A stretch of DNA of 56,202 bases from an uncultured Porphyromonadaceae bacterium (GTDB lineage Bacteria; Bacteroidota; Bacteroidia; Bacteroidales; Muribaculaceae). The position numbers and the translations under genes were made by a program. Below the pieces are notes generated by a model. That model saw only the letters and a program-made list of their open reading frames with translations, was not told where the DNA came from and did no database searches. How positions within the stretch are numbered: position 1 is the first letter of the stretch; every line of letters starts with the position of its first letter. Where the stretch lies: positions 1-56,202 of the forward strand of contig CAMWVA010000004.1 in the NCBI GenBank assembly GCA_947177575.1, given 5' to 3'. This document shows, one piece after another, positions 41,654-50,064 of the stretch.

Positions 41654-42817
41654 ATGAACAAGTATCTTATCGGTGCCCTGACTGTATGCGGCACTCTGGC
41701 GCTCGGCGCCTGCAGCGACAATAAGAATGACAATCCTAATCCTGATTCAAGTCTCTCAGCTAAGGAATCAATGTTACGCGAAGCTGCCCGTGACTATGTT
41801 GAACATAACGTGCTTCCTACTTATGGAGCAATGGCCGATGCAGCGATAGAACTTTTTGATCTTGTCGGCACTATGCAGGCTAAACATGAGGCCGGTACTC
41901 TCACACAGGCAGATATAAAAGCTGCCGGTGAGGCATGGAAAAAGTCTCGTAAACACTGGGAGCTTTCCGAGGCATTTCTCTTCGGACCGGCCGGAGATTA
42001 CAACATTGACCCTCATATCGACTCATGGCCGCTTGACAAAGCTGCAATGGACCGTCTGCTTGACCAGATACGCAAAGGGAACGAATATTCCATCGACACT
42101 AATCTCGGCTATGGGCTGCTCGGTTTCCACTCAATAGAATATATGCTTTTCGCACTCTCTGAAGACGGGAACACCTCGCTCACACATTCTACCGATTATA
42201 CCCCTGAAGAACTTGTCTATCTATCGCTCGTAAGTGAAGATCTGCGTAATCAGTGTGTATGCCTTGAAGCCTGCTGGACCGGCACTGACAATGTATCGAC
42301 AACAAAACAGGCTATACTTGAGGAAGCTGAACTCGATAAGGAAAAGAATTACGGCTGGATGATGGCCAATGCCGGTCAGGCAGGGTCGATATTTAAGACC
42401 TATCAGGAAGTAGCGGAAGAGATAATACAAGGATGTATCGATATAGCCGACGAGGTAGGTAATACCAAGATAGGTCGTCCGCACAGCGCCTCGTCAGTCG
42501 AAGACCGTAACTACATAGAGTCGCCTTACAGCCTGAACTCTATCGAAGACTTCGTTGATAATATCATATCTATCCGCAATTCTTACTGTGGTGCCAAGAG
42601 CGGTGACGCTTCTGTATCTGACTACGTAGCTTCTATTGATGCTGATCTTGACAAGCGTGTTCGCAAGACTATCGAAGATGTGATAGCATCTATTCAGCTT
42701 ATTCCTGAGCCACTCGCCAAAAATGCCACTTCATCTGTGGCAGGCGCTGCTGTACAGGCAGCCGGAGATGACCTCGTAAATGTACTCGAAGAGGCTTATC
42801 AGGCAGTGATAAGATAA
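41654..42817 (+). CDS. Imelysin-family lipoprotein
   Basis: Protein of 387 residues with lipoprotein signal LALGACSDNKN (Cys20). Two imelysin-like helical bundles follow; the family's GxHxxE motif is LGFHSIEYMLF (about residue 157), and WKKSRKHWELSEAFLFGP is the other conserved stretch. Imelysin proteins (EfeO/IrpA-like) bind iron or haem at the cell envelope. Sits 28 bp after the porin and 28 bp before the di-heme oxidoreductase. Confidence 0.87.
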   Translation: MNKYLIGALTVCGTLALGACSDNKNDNPNPDSSLSAKESMLREAARDYVEHNVLPTYGAMADAAIELFDLVGTMQAKHEAGTLTQADIKAAGEAWKKSRKHWELSEAFLFGPAGDYNIDPHIDSWPLDKAAMDRLLDQIRKGNEYSIDTNLGYGLLGFHSIEYMLFALSEDGNTSLTHSTDYTPEELVYLSLVSEDLRNQCVCLEACWTGTDNVSTTKQAILEEAELDKEKNYGWMMANAGQAGSIFKTYQEVAEEIIQGCIDIADEVGNTKIGRPHSASSVEDRNYIESPYSLNSIEDFVDNIISIRNSYCGAKSGDASVSDYVASIDADLDKRVRKTIEDVIASIQLIPEPLAKNATSSVAGAAVQAAGDDLVNVLEEAYQAVIR

Positions 42818-42845
42818 AATAATTGCTAATGCTGATATTATAACC

Positions 42846-44492
42846 ATGCCATATAATAAGTCATACATTTTAGCTCTTACATTTCTTGCCTGCATCGGTA
42901 TGACTGCTTGTAAGGACAAAGACGACCTTATAATCGATGAACCGCAGACTGAATTTCCTGACTGGTATTATGCCGGCGGACAGCTCGGCACTTCGTTCCT
43001 GACTACGGCCAATGCTTTCGAGCAACCTGCACCGGCTGTGGAAAATGCAGGCCTTTACCTGAGTTTTAAGAACGGTGAAGCTCTGTTCGAAAAACCTTTC
43101 ATGCAGAATCAGGAGGGTACGCGCAGCGGTCTCGGACCGGCATATATACGTACTTCATGTATGCACTGCCATCCGGGTTACAGTCATGGCCAGAGAGTGC
43201 CTGAAGGTGCTTTTAATACCAACGAGATAGGTAACGGCTGCCTGTTAGTAGTCTACAACCGTGCTACTGACGGTTATGTAAGTTGGCTGGCCGGTATGCC
43301 GCAGAGTCATGCTGTAGCTCCTTTCAAGGCTCCGGTGGACGAAAGCCGTATCAGTGTACGCTGGTTTGAGGCTACTGACGAATGGGGAAATCGTTTTGAA
43401 GACGGCGAGACTTATTCACTCATATATCCCGAGGTCAAGATGCCGCTTGATGCTATCTATGCCTATCGTCAGGGCTATCCTATAACCGATGACTACGAAG
43501 TGCGTCTCGAAAGCACTATAGGTATATACGGTACCGGTCTGTTAGACGCCATACCTGATAATGCCTTACTTGAACAATACCGTCTGGAAGAGAAAGATGG
43601 TTACATGCCTAACGGTCTCAATACAGCCTTCTTTGAGGGCGGCGAATGGAAGAGTATGTATGCCAATTCACTACAGGGTGATGGTACAGGCTACCCGCGT
43701 CGTTTCACATACGCTTTGTCACGTGGACCGCTGCAAGATGCAGCTGGAGCCAATGCCATCTGGAACATAACCAATGTCACCCGCAGTGACCGTCGCTATC
43801 ATTATCTTGATGCAGCCAGGTCATGGGCCGCCTGCTCTGCTGCTGACCCAGAAGTGCAGGCAGGATTTGATGAATATATCACACGTATCGATCCCGCACA
43901 TTCGCATCCCGAATGGTGGGAGGGTGATATGGAACAGCGTATTCTCAGTTATCTCAACTCACGTGACCTTCCGATTGAAATGACTGATGCCGAATATACC
44001 GACCTGATGGTGTGGCATCGCGGATTGGCTGTACCCGCTGTCCGAGGTGTAGATGATGCTGAAGTGGTACGCGGACGCGAGGTATTCGAGCAGATAGGCT
44101 GTGCCTACTGTCATCGTCCTTCCTGGACTACAGGTGAAGATGAGTTGCGTGACCCGGCTAAATTCTTTACCGTAGGCAATGAATTACCCCGTTTTCCATC
44201 ACAGACAATATGGCCTTATACTGACATGGTACAGCACAAGCTCTGTATGGTCAACGACATTCGTACCGGTTGGTGCCGTACTACTCCTCTCTGGGGACGC
44301 GGATTACATCAGCGTGTTACAGGCTCGGCAGCTGCCGACCGCTTACATGACTGTCGTGCCCGTACAGCTATGGAGGCTATAATGTGGCATGGTTATTCTC
44401 CACAGAGCGACGCACGCCGTAGCATAGAACTCTTCCGTGCTCTACCCAAAGCTGACCGGGATGCTGTGGTCAGATTTGTCGATGCTATATGA
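42846..44492 (+). CDS. Di-heme oxidoreductase (DHOR-type c-type cytochrome), lipoprotein
   Basis: Protein of 548 residues. Lipoprotein signal ending IGMTACKDKDD (Cys22). Two haem-attachment motifs CxxCH are seen: C105 in TSCMHCHPGYSHG and C419 in IGCAYCHRPSW, as in the DHOR family related to bacterial cytochrome c peroxidases. Between them lies a beta-rich domain. These proteins are commonly beside imelysins and may oxidise thiols or iron. Its product needs haem ligation in the periplasm, which the next gene can provide; the two genes overlap by 4 bp. Confidence 0.88.
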   Translation: MPYNKSYILALTFLACIGMTACKDKDDLIIDEPQTEFPDWYYAGGQLGTSFLTTANAFEQPAPAVENAGLYLSFKNGEALFEKPFMQNQEGTRSGLGPAYIRTSCMHCHPGYSHGQRVPEGAFNTNEIGNGCLLVVYNRATDGYVSWLAGMPQSHAVAPFKAPVDESRISVRWFEATDEWGNRFEDGETYSLIYPEVKMPLDAIYAYRQGYPITDDYEVRLESTIGIYGTGLLDAIPDNALLEQYRLEEKDGYMPNGLNTAFFEGGEWKSMYANSLQGDGTGYPRRFTYALSRGPLQDAAGANAIWNITNVTRSDRRYHYLDAARSWAACSAADPEVQAGFDEYITRIDPAHSHPEWWEGDMEQRILSYLNSRDLPIEMTDAEYTDLMVWHRGLAVPAVRGVDDAEVVRGREVFEQIGCAYCHRPSWTTGEDELRDPAKFFTVGNELPRFPSQTIWPYTDMVQHKLCMVNDIRTGWCRTTPLWGRGLHQRVTGSAAADRLHDCRARTAMEAIMWHGYSPQSDARRSIELFRALPKADRDAVVRFVDAI

Positions 44493-46594
44493 TGGCGCGT
44501 ATATCCTTTATCCTTTTAGGTCTGATTTCACTGGCACTGATCGCAGCTACTGTTATAGAGAAGTGCGTCGGCTCCGAGGCGCCCATACAGGGTGTCTACA
44601 CGGCACCCTGGCTGGTCGCCTTATGGGCACTTTGTGCCGTGACAGCTATAACGGCTATCTGTCGTCGCCGGCTTCGTATCCCTGTAATACTGCTTCATGC
44701 AGCTTTAGTTCTTATTCTTGTAGGTGCAGGGGTCACACATTTCATCGGTATTCAGAGCACTATTATTTTACATGAAGGACAGCCGGCCTGCGATACTTTC
44801 GATAACAACGATAACCACCGTCTCCCTTTCTCTATCGAACTGCTGACCTGCGGCACACGTTACATACCCGCCACATCGGCGCCTGCCGATTTTTACTCAG
44901 TGTTGCGTCTCAGTTGGCCCGACGGACGTAGTTGTGAGGCTGAAGTATCAGTCGAACATTTTCTTGATGTTGATAATTACCGTTTCTGTCAGAATAGTAT
45001 CGCTGAGGCTACCTCAACACTGACGGTCAATTATGACCCTTGGGGTATAGGACTGAGTTACACGGGTTATTTCGTTCTCTTTGCAGCTATGGTTGCCATG
45101 TTAACTGACCCTAAAGGGCAGTTTCGTCGCCTGTACCGTTCAGCAGCTGTTACTATTTTCACTCTTATAGCCACAAGTACATGGGCTGCAGGTTCTGATA
45201 CACCCCGTGTACTTCAGGCACCTTTAGCACGCAGTTTCGGAGAGCTGTACATTTATGATGGAGACCGTATTCGGCCTATGAGTGTTTATGCCCGCGACTG
45301 GTTGGTCAAAGTACATGGATCTGCCACTTATCATGGATTCACTCCAGAACAGGTACTGACCGGTTTCATTTTCTATTATGATGACTGGGCTGCCGAACCT
45401 CTGATTAAACTCGGTAGCAAAAGCGCACGTAAAGCAGCTGGTACTAAAAATAAGCTTGCAGCTTTGAAGGATTTTGGCTCTGCCTCGGGTTATGTACTCG
45501 GTCCGCTGATGAAACATGCTGACACACGACTGCGCTCCGACAATGAAAAAGTCGCACTTCTGACACGTACTGTCACTGGCAAAGCTCTGGCTATACTTCC
45601 TGTTGTCATGCCTGACAGCACAGGGATAAGCTGGCTTTCTATAAGTGATGTGTATTGCCCGCAACTTGAGGAAGCGGCACGTTTCATATCACATGGACAG
45701 TATCGTGCAGCTGCTACTTCCTTCCGAGCATTACGTGAATGGCAGGACTCAGTATTAGGCGCTGCTGCTCCTTCTGCAACACAACTGAAAGCCGAAACAC
45801 TCTATATAAAAATATTCCGGCCTTTTCCGGCGGCCTTGCTGATGATTGCAGCAGCTGTGATTATTTTATGTATCTGGCATAGCAGACAGCTGCATCAGCG
45901 ATGGTACGCGATAGTTCTTACCGCAACAGGCATCGTTTGGCTTTGGCTATGTGTTGTTTTAGGATTACGCTGGTACATAGGAGGACACATACCTCTAACT
46001 TCCGGGCCTGACACTATGTTGGTTCTTGCATGGATTTGCGGTATCTTAACCCTCATAACACTTCTGCGTGGTGCAGCTATAGCACCGGCAGCTATGATAG
46101 CCACAGGAGTAGCTATGGCTGTAGCCGCTTTAGGTGTACGTGAACCTGCTATAGGACAGCTTGTGCCTGCCCTGACCTCTCCCTTACTGTCTATACATGT
46201 CATGCTTGTGATGTGTGCCTACGCCCTGTTGCTGATGTGTGCTATTAATTCGATTCGGCTTCTTTGTTCGCCTACTATCCCGGAGACGGCACGTTGTCTG
46301 GCTGACATCTCATTGCTCATACTATATCCGGCCGAAATGCTGTTAGGTGCCGGTATATTCGTAGGGGCTATCTGGGCCAATCAGGCATGGGGACGCTACT
46401 GGGGTTGGGACCCTAAGGAGACATGGGCCCTTGTGACGTTCTTTGTTTACTGTCTGCCGTTGCATCCGCATGTGATACCATCACTGTCGCACCCGCGTGT
46501 ACTGTCATGGTTTCTTACACTGGCCTTCCTCACAGTCCTTATGACTTGGTTTGGAGTAAACTATCTTCTTACCGGCCTGCACAGTTATGCTTGA
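44489..46594 (+). CDS. ccsA: Cytochrome c biogenesis protein, ResB-CcsA (system II) fusion-like
   Basis: Protein of 701 residues. The N-terminal ~240 residues have three or four membrane segments with a periplasmic domain between them, as in ResB/CcsB; a large soluble loop (about 240-440) follows; the C-terminal third is CcsA-like with multiple segments. The haem-handling WWD motif is WANQAWGRYWGWDPKETWAL (about 620-640), and flanking His residues are in SIHVMLVMCAY and LPLHPHVIPS. It exports haem and attaches it to CxxCH cysteines. It starts inside the stop of the di-heme oxidoreductase gene. Confidence 0.88.
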   Translation: MMARISFILLGLISLALIAATVIEKCVGSEAPIQGVYTAPWLVALWALCAVTAITAICRRRLRIPVILLHAALVLILVGAGVTHFIGIQSTIILHEGQPACDTFDNNDNHRLPFSIELLTCGTRYIPATSAPADFYSVLRLSWPDGRSCEAEVSVEHFLDVDNYRFCQNSIAEATSTLTVNYDPWGIGLSYTGYFVLFAAMVAMLTDPKGQFRRLYRSAAVTIFTLIATSTWAAGSDTPRVLQAPLARSFGELYIYDGDRIRPMSVYARDWLVKVHGSATYHGFTPEQVLTGFIFYYDDWAAEPLIKLGSKSARKAAGTKNKLAALKDFGSASGYVLGPLMKHADTRLRSDNEKVALLTRTVTGKALAILPVVMPDSTGISWLSISDVYCPQLEEAARFISHGQYRAAATSFRALREWQDSVLGAAAPSATQLKAETLYIKIFRPFPAALLMIAAAVIILCIWHSRQLHQRWYAIVLTATGIVWLWLCVVLGLRWYIGGHIPLTSGPDTMLVLAWICGILTLITLLRGAAIAPAAMIATGVAMAVAALGVREPAIGQLVPALTSPLLSIHVMLVMCAYALLLMCAINSIRLLCSPTIPETARCLADISLLILYPAEMLLGAGIFVGAIWANQAWGRYWGWDPKETWALVTFFVYCLPLHPHVIPSLSHPRVLSWFLTLAFLTVLMTWFGVNYLLTGLHSYA

Positions 46595-46675
46595 GCAGCA
46601 ATAGGGTAATAATTACTTATTTTTATTTTAACATATTTTAAGTGTAGATAACCTAATTTTATTCTTTTTTCTACC

Positions 46676-46729
46676 TAAATTTGTTGCGGTCACTCACGGT
46701 AATTTCCGCTTACCGTGAGTGACCGCAAC
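46676..46729 (+). promoter_or_regulatory. Promoter-hairpin element before the 46748 gene
   Basis: The -7 box TAAATTTG (46676-46683) ends at the first base of a 20-bp perfect inverted repeat: GTTGCGGTCACTCACGGTAA (46683-46702) and its reverse complement (46710-46729), loop 7 nt, followed by AUAAUUUUU. Read from upstream it is a good terminator for the cytochrome operon. Read from its own promoter it would put a stable hairpin at the extreme 5' end of the mRNA. Confidence 0.6.
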
Positions 46730-46747
46730 ATAATTTTTCTAAACCCA

Positions 46748-47236
46748 ATGTCTATGAAAACTATTTCCCTATTGTTCGGCATGACCTTGCTTGGTGTCAG
46801 CAGCCTTTGTGCCGCTGACGAGCTGTACGTGGTGTGTTCCGATGCGGAGGGAGGGACTGTAACTGAGACGGCGGTCAATCTTGAAAGCACCATACGTTTT
46901 GCCGATGGCAACGTTGAGGTCTACAAAGATGGTACGCTTGTCAGCTCCACATCCCTTTTGTCAGTATCGAATATCACCTTCAAATTAGATCCTAAGGTTG
47001 CCGTTGAGACTGTGAAAGCCTCGACCCTACGTCTGGTATCGAATCCCGTTGTAGATAAACTTGTGTTTGCCGGCTCCCTACCTGAGGCAGCCTCACTGTG
47101 TGTAACTGCTCTCGACGGTACTGTCCGTATGCGTCTGCATAACTGGCAGGGTGAAACTGTGAATGTAGCCGACCTCACCCCCGGCCTTTATTTTGTAACT
47201 GTAGATAAGACCACCTTTAAATTTATCAAGAAATGA
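46748..47236 (+). CDS. Small secreted protein with T9SS-type-A-like C-terminal domain
   Basis: Protein of 162 residues from the ATG at 46748; 46754 is an equally good start. Signal peptide (about 3-22, ending LCAA). Residues ~90-162 look like a type-A sorting domain: LRLVSNPVVDKLVFAG, then VTALDGTVRMRL, then LTPGLYFVTVDKTTFKFIKK. With the tail taking half of the protein, the N-terminal part (~65 residues) is very short and I recognise no domain in it. Overlaps the next gene by 4 bp (ATGA), so the two are coupled. Confidence 0.75.
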   Translation: MSMKTISLLFGMTLLGVSSLCAADELYVVCSDAEGGTVTETAVNLESTIRFADGNVEVYKDGTLVSSTSLLSVSNITFKLDPKVAVETVKASTLRLVSNPVVDKLVFAGSLPEAASLCVTALDGTVRMRLHNWQGETVNVADLTPGLYFVTVDKTTFKFIKK

Positions 47237-48540
47237 AACGATTCCCCATACTTCTCGCTTCTCTTCTCACCGCCGCTGCTCCTATGCTGGCTCAGACAGA
47301 AGAAACTGTTCCTAACCGTCTATTGGTCACTAACGAACTGGGTAACTATACCGGTTATGTACTTGACCGTGTAAATGACATCAGATTCGGCTATGTCGAA
47401 GGCGAAGTAGCTGCCAAGATTGACCTTGACGGTTTTGACCTCAACGTACTCGATCTCTCCATCACACGTACGCCCTCATGCGATGGATTTAAGATCACAG
47501 TTATTCCCGGTGTTATAGCAAATCAGCTCACCAGCGACCTACAGGCTATATCCTATATCAACTACTATACTTCAGATATCTACTATCAGGACTTCAGCGG
47601 TGCTCAGCTCACCGGTCTTGAACTTAATCCGGATACTGAATATGCTGTTATGACTGTCGGCATAGACCGCTTCGGGTGCGAATGTGATGTGGATAAGGTG
47701 TTCTTCCACACTGATGCTCCTGAGATTGTAGGTAATCCTCACGTAGACGCTGTTGTTGACGAAACTACCCTGACTTCATTCACAATGACTTTCACTCCCA
47801 ACGAGGACGTGACAGCTTACTACTGCGTGGCTGGTGAAAAGGGTACGCTGCAGTCGCAGTACGAGATGTTCGCTCCGATGTTCGGCTTTACCAATTTCAG
47901 TCAGATGATTCAGCAGTGGGGTCTTGAGGAGACCCAGCAGGCTACTAAGACATGGACCGGTATGAGCCCCAACACTGAATATGAGGTATTCGTAGCCATG
48001 CTTGACATCAACGGTAATTTCGCTCCTTACGAGGTGTATGAAGTATCTACCACAGCTCTCGGTGGTCCCGGTGAGGCTACTGTTTCAATCACCCTTGGCG
48101 AATATACACTCACTGACTGGTGGGGCGAAATGAAACCCAGCCAGTTCATAACCTTTACTCCTAATGACCAGGCAAGCTGCTTCCGTATGGGTGTTTATCG
48201 TTCCGAGGTATACCAAGAGAGTAAAGATGACATCCTTGCCGAACTCTGTAGCGACCCATGGATGCCTACAGCCAACTGGTTCTTCTATGACACCCTGACT
48301 ACCGACTTCCAGATTGACCCGCAGTCAAGTTGCGTGGCATTGGCAGCCGCTAAGAATATCAACGGTGAGTGGGGTACTGTCACCGAACTCTTCTTCACCA
48401 CTCCCGACGCTGTAGCTGAACAGGCTGCTGCTCCCGCAGCTCCTTCGAAGAAGATACGCGCCCGCCTCGTACCAACCGAGAAACGCCAGCCCGGCACTGT
48501 TCCGGCTATGCGTCCGCGCCTCGCCCCCGTGCTGAAGTAA
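47233..48540 (+). CDS. Secreted protein with fibronectin-III-like repeats
   Basis: Protein of 435 residues with a signal peptide (1-20, ending MLAQ). About three similar ~100-residue beta-sandwich units follow, recognisable by GLELNPDTEYAVMTVGIDRF and GMSPNTEYEVFVAMLDINGN, which are fibronectin-III strand patterns. The C-terminus is basic and proline/alanine-rich (AAPSKKIRARLVPTEKRQPG). Probably extracellular binding protein. It is translationally coupled to the preceding small secreted gene. The stop codon is followed at once by a 9-bp repeat array. Confidence 0.75.
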   Translation: MKRFPILLASLLTAAAPMLAQTEETVPNRLLVTNELGNYTGYVLDRVNDIRFGYVEGEVAAKIDLDGFDLNVLDLSITRTPSCDGFKITVIPGVIANQLTSDLQAISYINYYTSDIYYQDFSGAQLTGLELNPDTEYAVMTVGIDRFGCECDVDKVFFHTDAPEIVGNPHVDAVVDETTLTSFTMTFTPNEDVTAYYCVAGEKGTLQSQYEMFAPMFGFTNFSQMIQQWGLEETQQATKTWTGMSPNTEYEVFVAMLDINGNFAPYEVYEVSTTALGGPGEATVSITLGEYTLTDWWGEMKPSQFITFTPNDQASCFRMGVYRSEVYQESKDDILAELCSDPWMPTANWFFYDTLTTDFQIDPQSSCVALAAAKNINGEWGTVTELFFTTPDAVAEQAAAPAAPSKKIRARLVPTEKRQPGTVPAMRPRLAPVLK

Positions 48541-48541
48541 T

Positions 48542-48730
48542 AATCAGAGTAATCAGATTAATCGGAGTTATCGGAGCTATCGGAATAATCAGAACAATCG
48601 GAACTATTCGACTTATCTGATTATTCCGATAGCTCCGATTGTTCTGATAGCTCTGATTACCCCGATTACTCCGATTATTCCGATAGCTCCGACCTCTCCG
48701 ATTACTCCGATAAATCGGATTACTCCGACC
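48542..48730. repeat. Phase-locked array of 21 nine-bp units with internal strand switch
   Basis: The 189 bp divide without a remainder into 21 nonamers. Units 1-7 fit WATCRGANN (for example AATCGGAGT, TATCGGAGC); units 9-19 and 21 fit the reverse-complement form NNYCYGAYN (for example ACTCCGATT, ATTCCGATA). The core stays in phase through the switch, and unit 20 reverts to the first form. Because of the switch, 48570-48593 is an exact reverse complement of 48616-48639 (24 nt). The array starts 2 bp after one gene's stop and ends 4 bp before the convergent gene's stop. Confidence 0.85.
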
Positions 48731-48734
48731 ACCC

Positions 48735-49220
48735 TCAATCCCGCGTGCTGGTATACGCTATGCGCTTGAACATCATAACAGGTATCATCTGCCCGACTAC
48801 CATACCAAGCACCACGAACAGACATGTCAGTCCGTTAAATTCTATCAGATAGAAGTAGTGACCGAATTCTTCTTCACCGCTTGCCGACAGAGCCAGCATA
48901 AAAGCCTGTAAAGTACGATAGGCATACAGGCCGGGTATCATAGGCAGCAAAGCCGGATAACTGAATACTTCCGGAGGACACTTGACCCTTGGGGCAATGA
49001 ACACCGCCAACAGTCCGACAAGAAAAGCTCCCGCTAACGAAGCAAACACAAGACTGAAACCGGCAAAAGTCATAAGACAGTATCGTCCTATATGGCCTAT
49101 AGCGGCTAACAGAGCACAGTATTTATAGGCTACACGCGGCGGATTGCTGATAGCAGCAAATCCCACACCGGCAATAGCAGCAAAAAGACCGTCTTGTAAT
49201 ATTCCGAGTAGTGCGTTCAT
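48735..49220 (-). CDS. ThrE-like exporter, small subunit (DUF3815)
   Basis: Protein of 161 residues with about four membrane segments (DGLFAAIAGVGFAAISNPPR, GAFLVGLLAVFIAP, CLFVVLGMVVGQMIPVMMF). Matches the second half of threonine/serine exporters, which are single proteins in some bacteria and split in others; the PPEVFSYPALLPMIPGLYAY segment is the family hallmark. Starts 4 bp after the large subunit stop. Likely moves threonine, serine or a dicarboxylate across the inner membrane. Confidence 0.87.
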   Translation of the reverse strand: MNALLGILQDGLFAAIAGVGFAAISNPPRVAYKYCALLAAIGHIGRYCLMTFAGFSLVFASLAGAFLVGLLAVFIAPRVKCPPEVFSYPALLPMIPGLYAYRTLQAFMLALSASGEEEFGHYFYLIEFNGLTCLFVVLGMVVGQMIPVMMFKRIAYTSTRD

Positions 49221-49224
49221 GGTT

Positions 49225-50064
49225 TTAGGGTATTACCTGTATGTGCATCAGCATAACGGCCACAGTCATTCCTAATGCTATGCAGCCTGTCAGCACAAGA
49301 GCATGTGCCAGACGGCTGTAACCGCTCAGATAGTGGGAGCTCAGTAGGTCGCTGACACTGTTTATATAGGGTATGCCGGGTATAAGATAGAGCACACTCG
49401 TACCTACAGCTATATCCGGTGTAGCGGTACAACCTATCACATAGCCTATACATGAAATCAGAGCCGAGAGAAAAGCACACGCTATCACTACAAGTTTTAT
49501 ATCGGTATGGCGGCTGAGAAGTAAAAGTTTCAGACTGTAACCTGCCATAGTAGCTACAGCAACTATCACCATAGCCATAGGGTCACCGCCGAACAGACGG
49601 CAGAACGAGGCGTTGGCAACCGATACCAGTAATGCCAATACCCAGGGATTAATACATGGTGCTTCTTTGATACGCTCGAACAGTTGACGGGCTTCTATAA
49701 AATTTACCCGTCTTTCGGCTACCTTCCAGCTGAGTTTACTTAGTTGTGTATTGATATTGAAACTCACCGGCACGTTTGCCAGACTACTTGTATGATGGAA
49801 TGTACGCCCGTCACGAGGATCGCTCAGTGTTATCGACATGTGGGAGGGAAGAATTATAATATCAGCCTCGACACCGGCCACATCTGCCATACGGCTCACA
49901 TTACGCGTAATACGTGTACATGTAGCACCACACGCTAAAAGACACGCGGCATATTCAGTCAGAAAACGGCACACTTCACCTAAATCCGGATGTTCCTCTG
50001 CAGCTATGGCGGCTGTATGACTGTTATAATTATGATGTTTCATAACGAGAGATAAGTATATCAT
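49225..50064 (-). CDS. ThrE-like exporter, large subunit (DUF1212)
   Basis: Protein of 279 residues. A soluble N-terminal domain (about 1-145, LLACGATCTRITRNVSRMAD is typical) precedes about five membrane segments; YLIPGIPYINSVSDLLSSHY repeats the PGxPxxN motif of the family. The start at 50064 overlaps the helicase stop (ATGA) and suggests coupling; an ATG at 50043 is also possible. Forms one exporter with the downstream small subunit. Confidence 0.87.
   Translation of the reverse strand: MIYLSLVMKHHNYNSHTAAIAAEEHPDLGEVCRFLTEYAACLLACGATCTRITRNVSRMADVAGVEADIIILPSHMSITLSDPRDGRTFHHTSSLANVPVSFNINTQLSKLSWKVAERRVNFIEARQLFERIKEAPCINPWVLALLVSVANASFCRLFGGDPMAMVIVAVATMAGYSLKLLLLSRHTDIKLVVIACAFLSALISCIGYVIGCTATPDIAVGTSVLYLIPGIPYINSVSDLLSSHYLSGYSRLAHALVLTGCIALGMTVAVMLMHIQVIP

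Noticed and set aside
48542..48730. The 9-bp array considered as CRISPR or as a coding repeat
   Set aside because: Units are 9 bp without spacers; the frames through it have no start signal and translation is only a tripeptide repeat.
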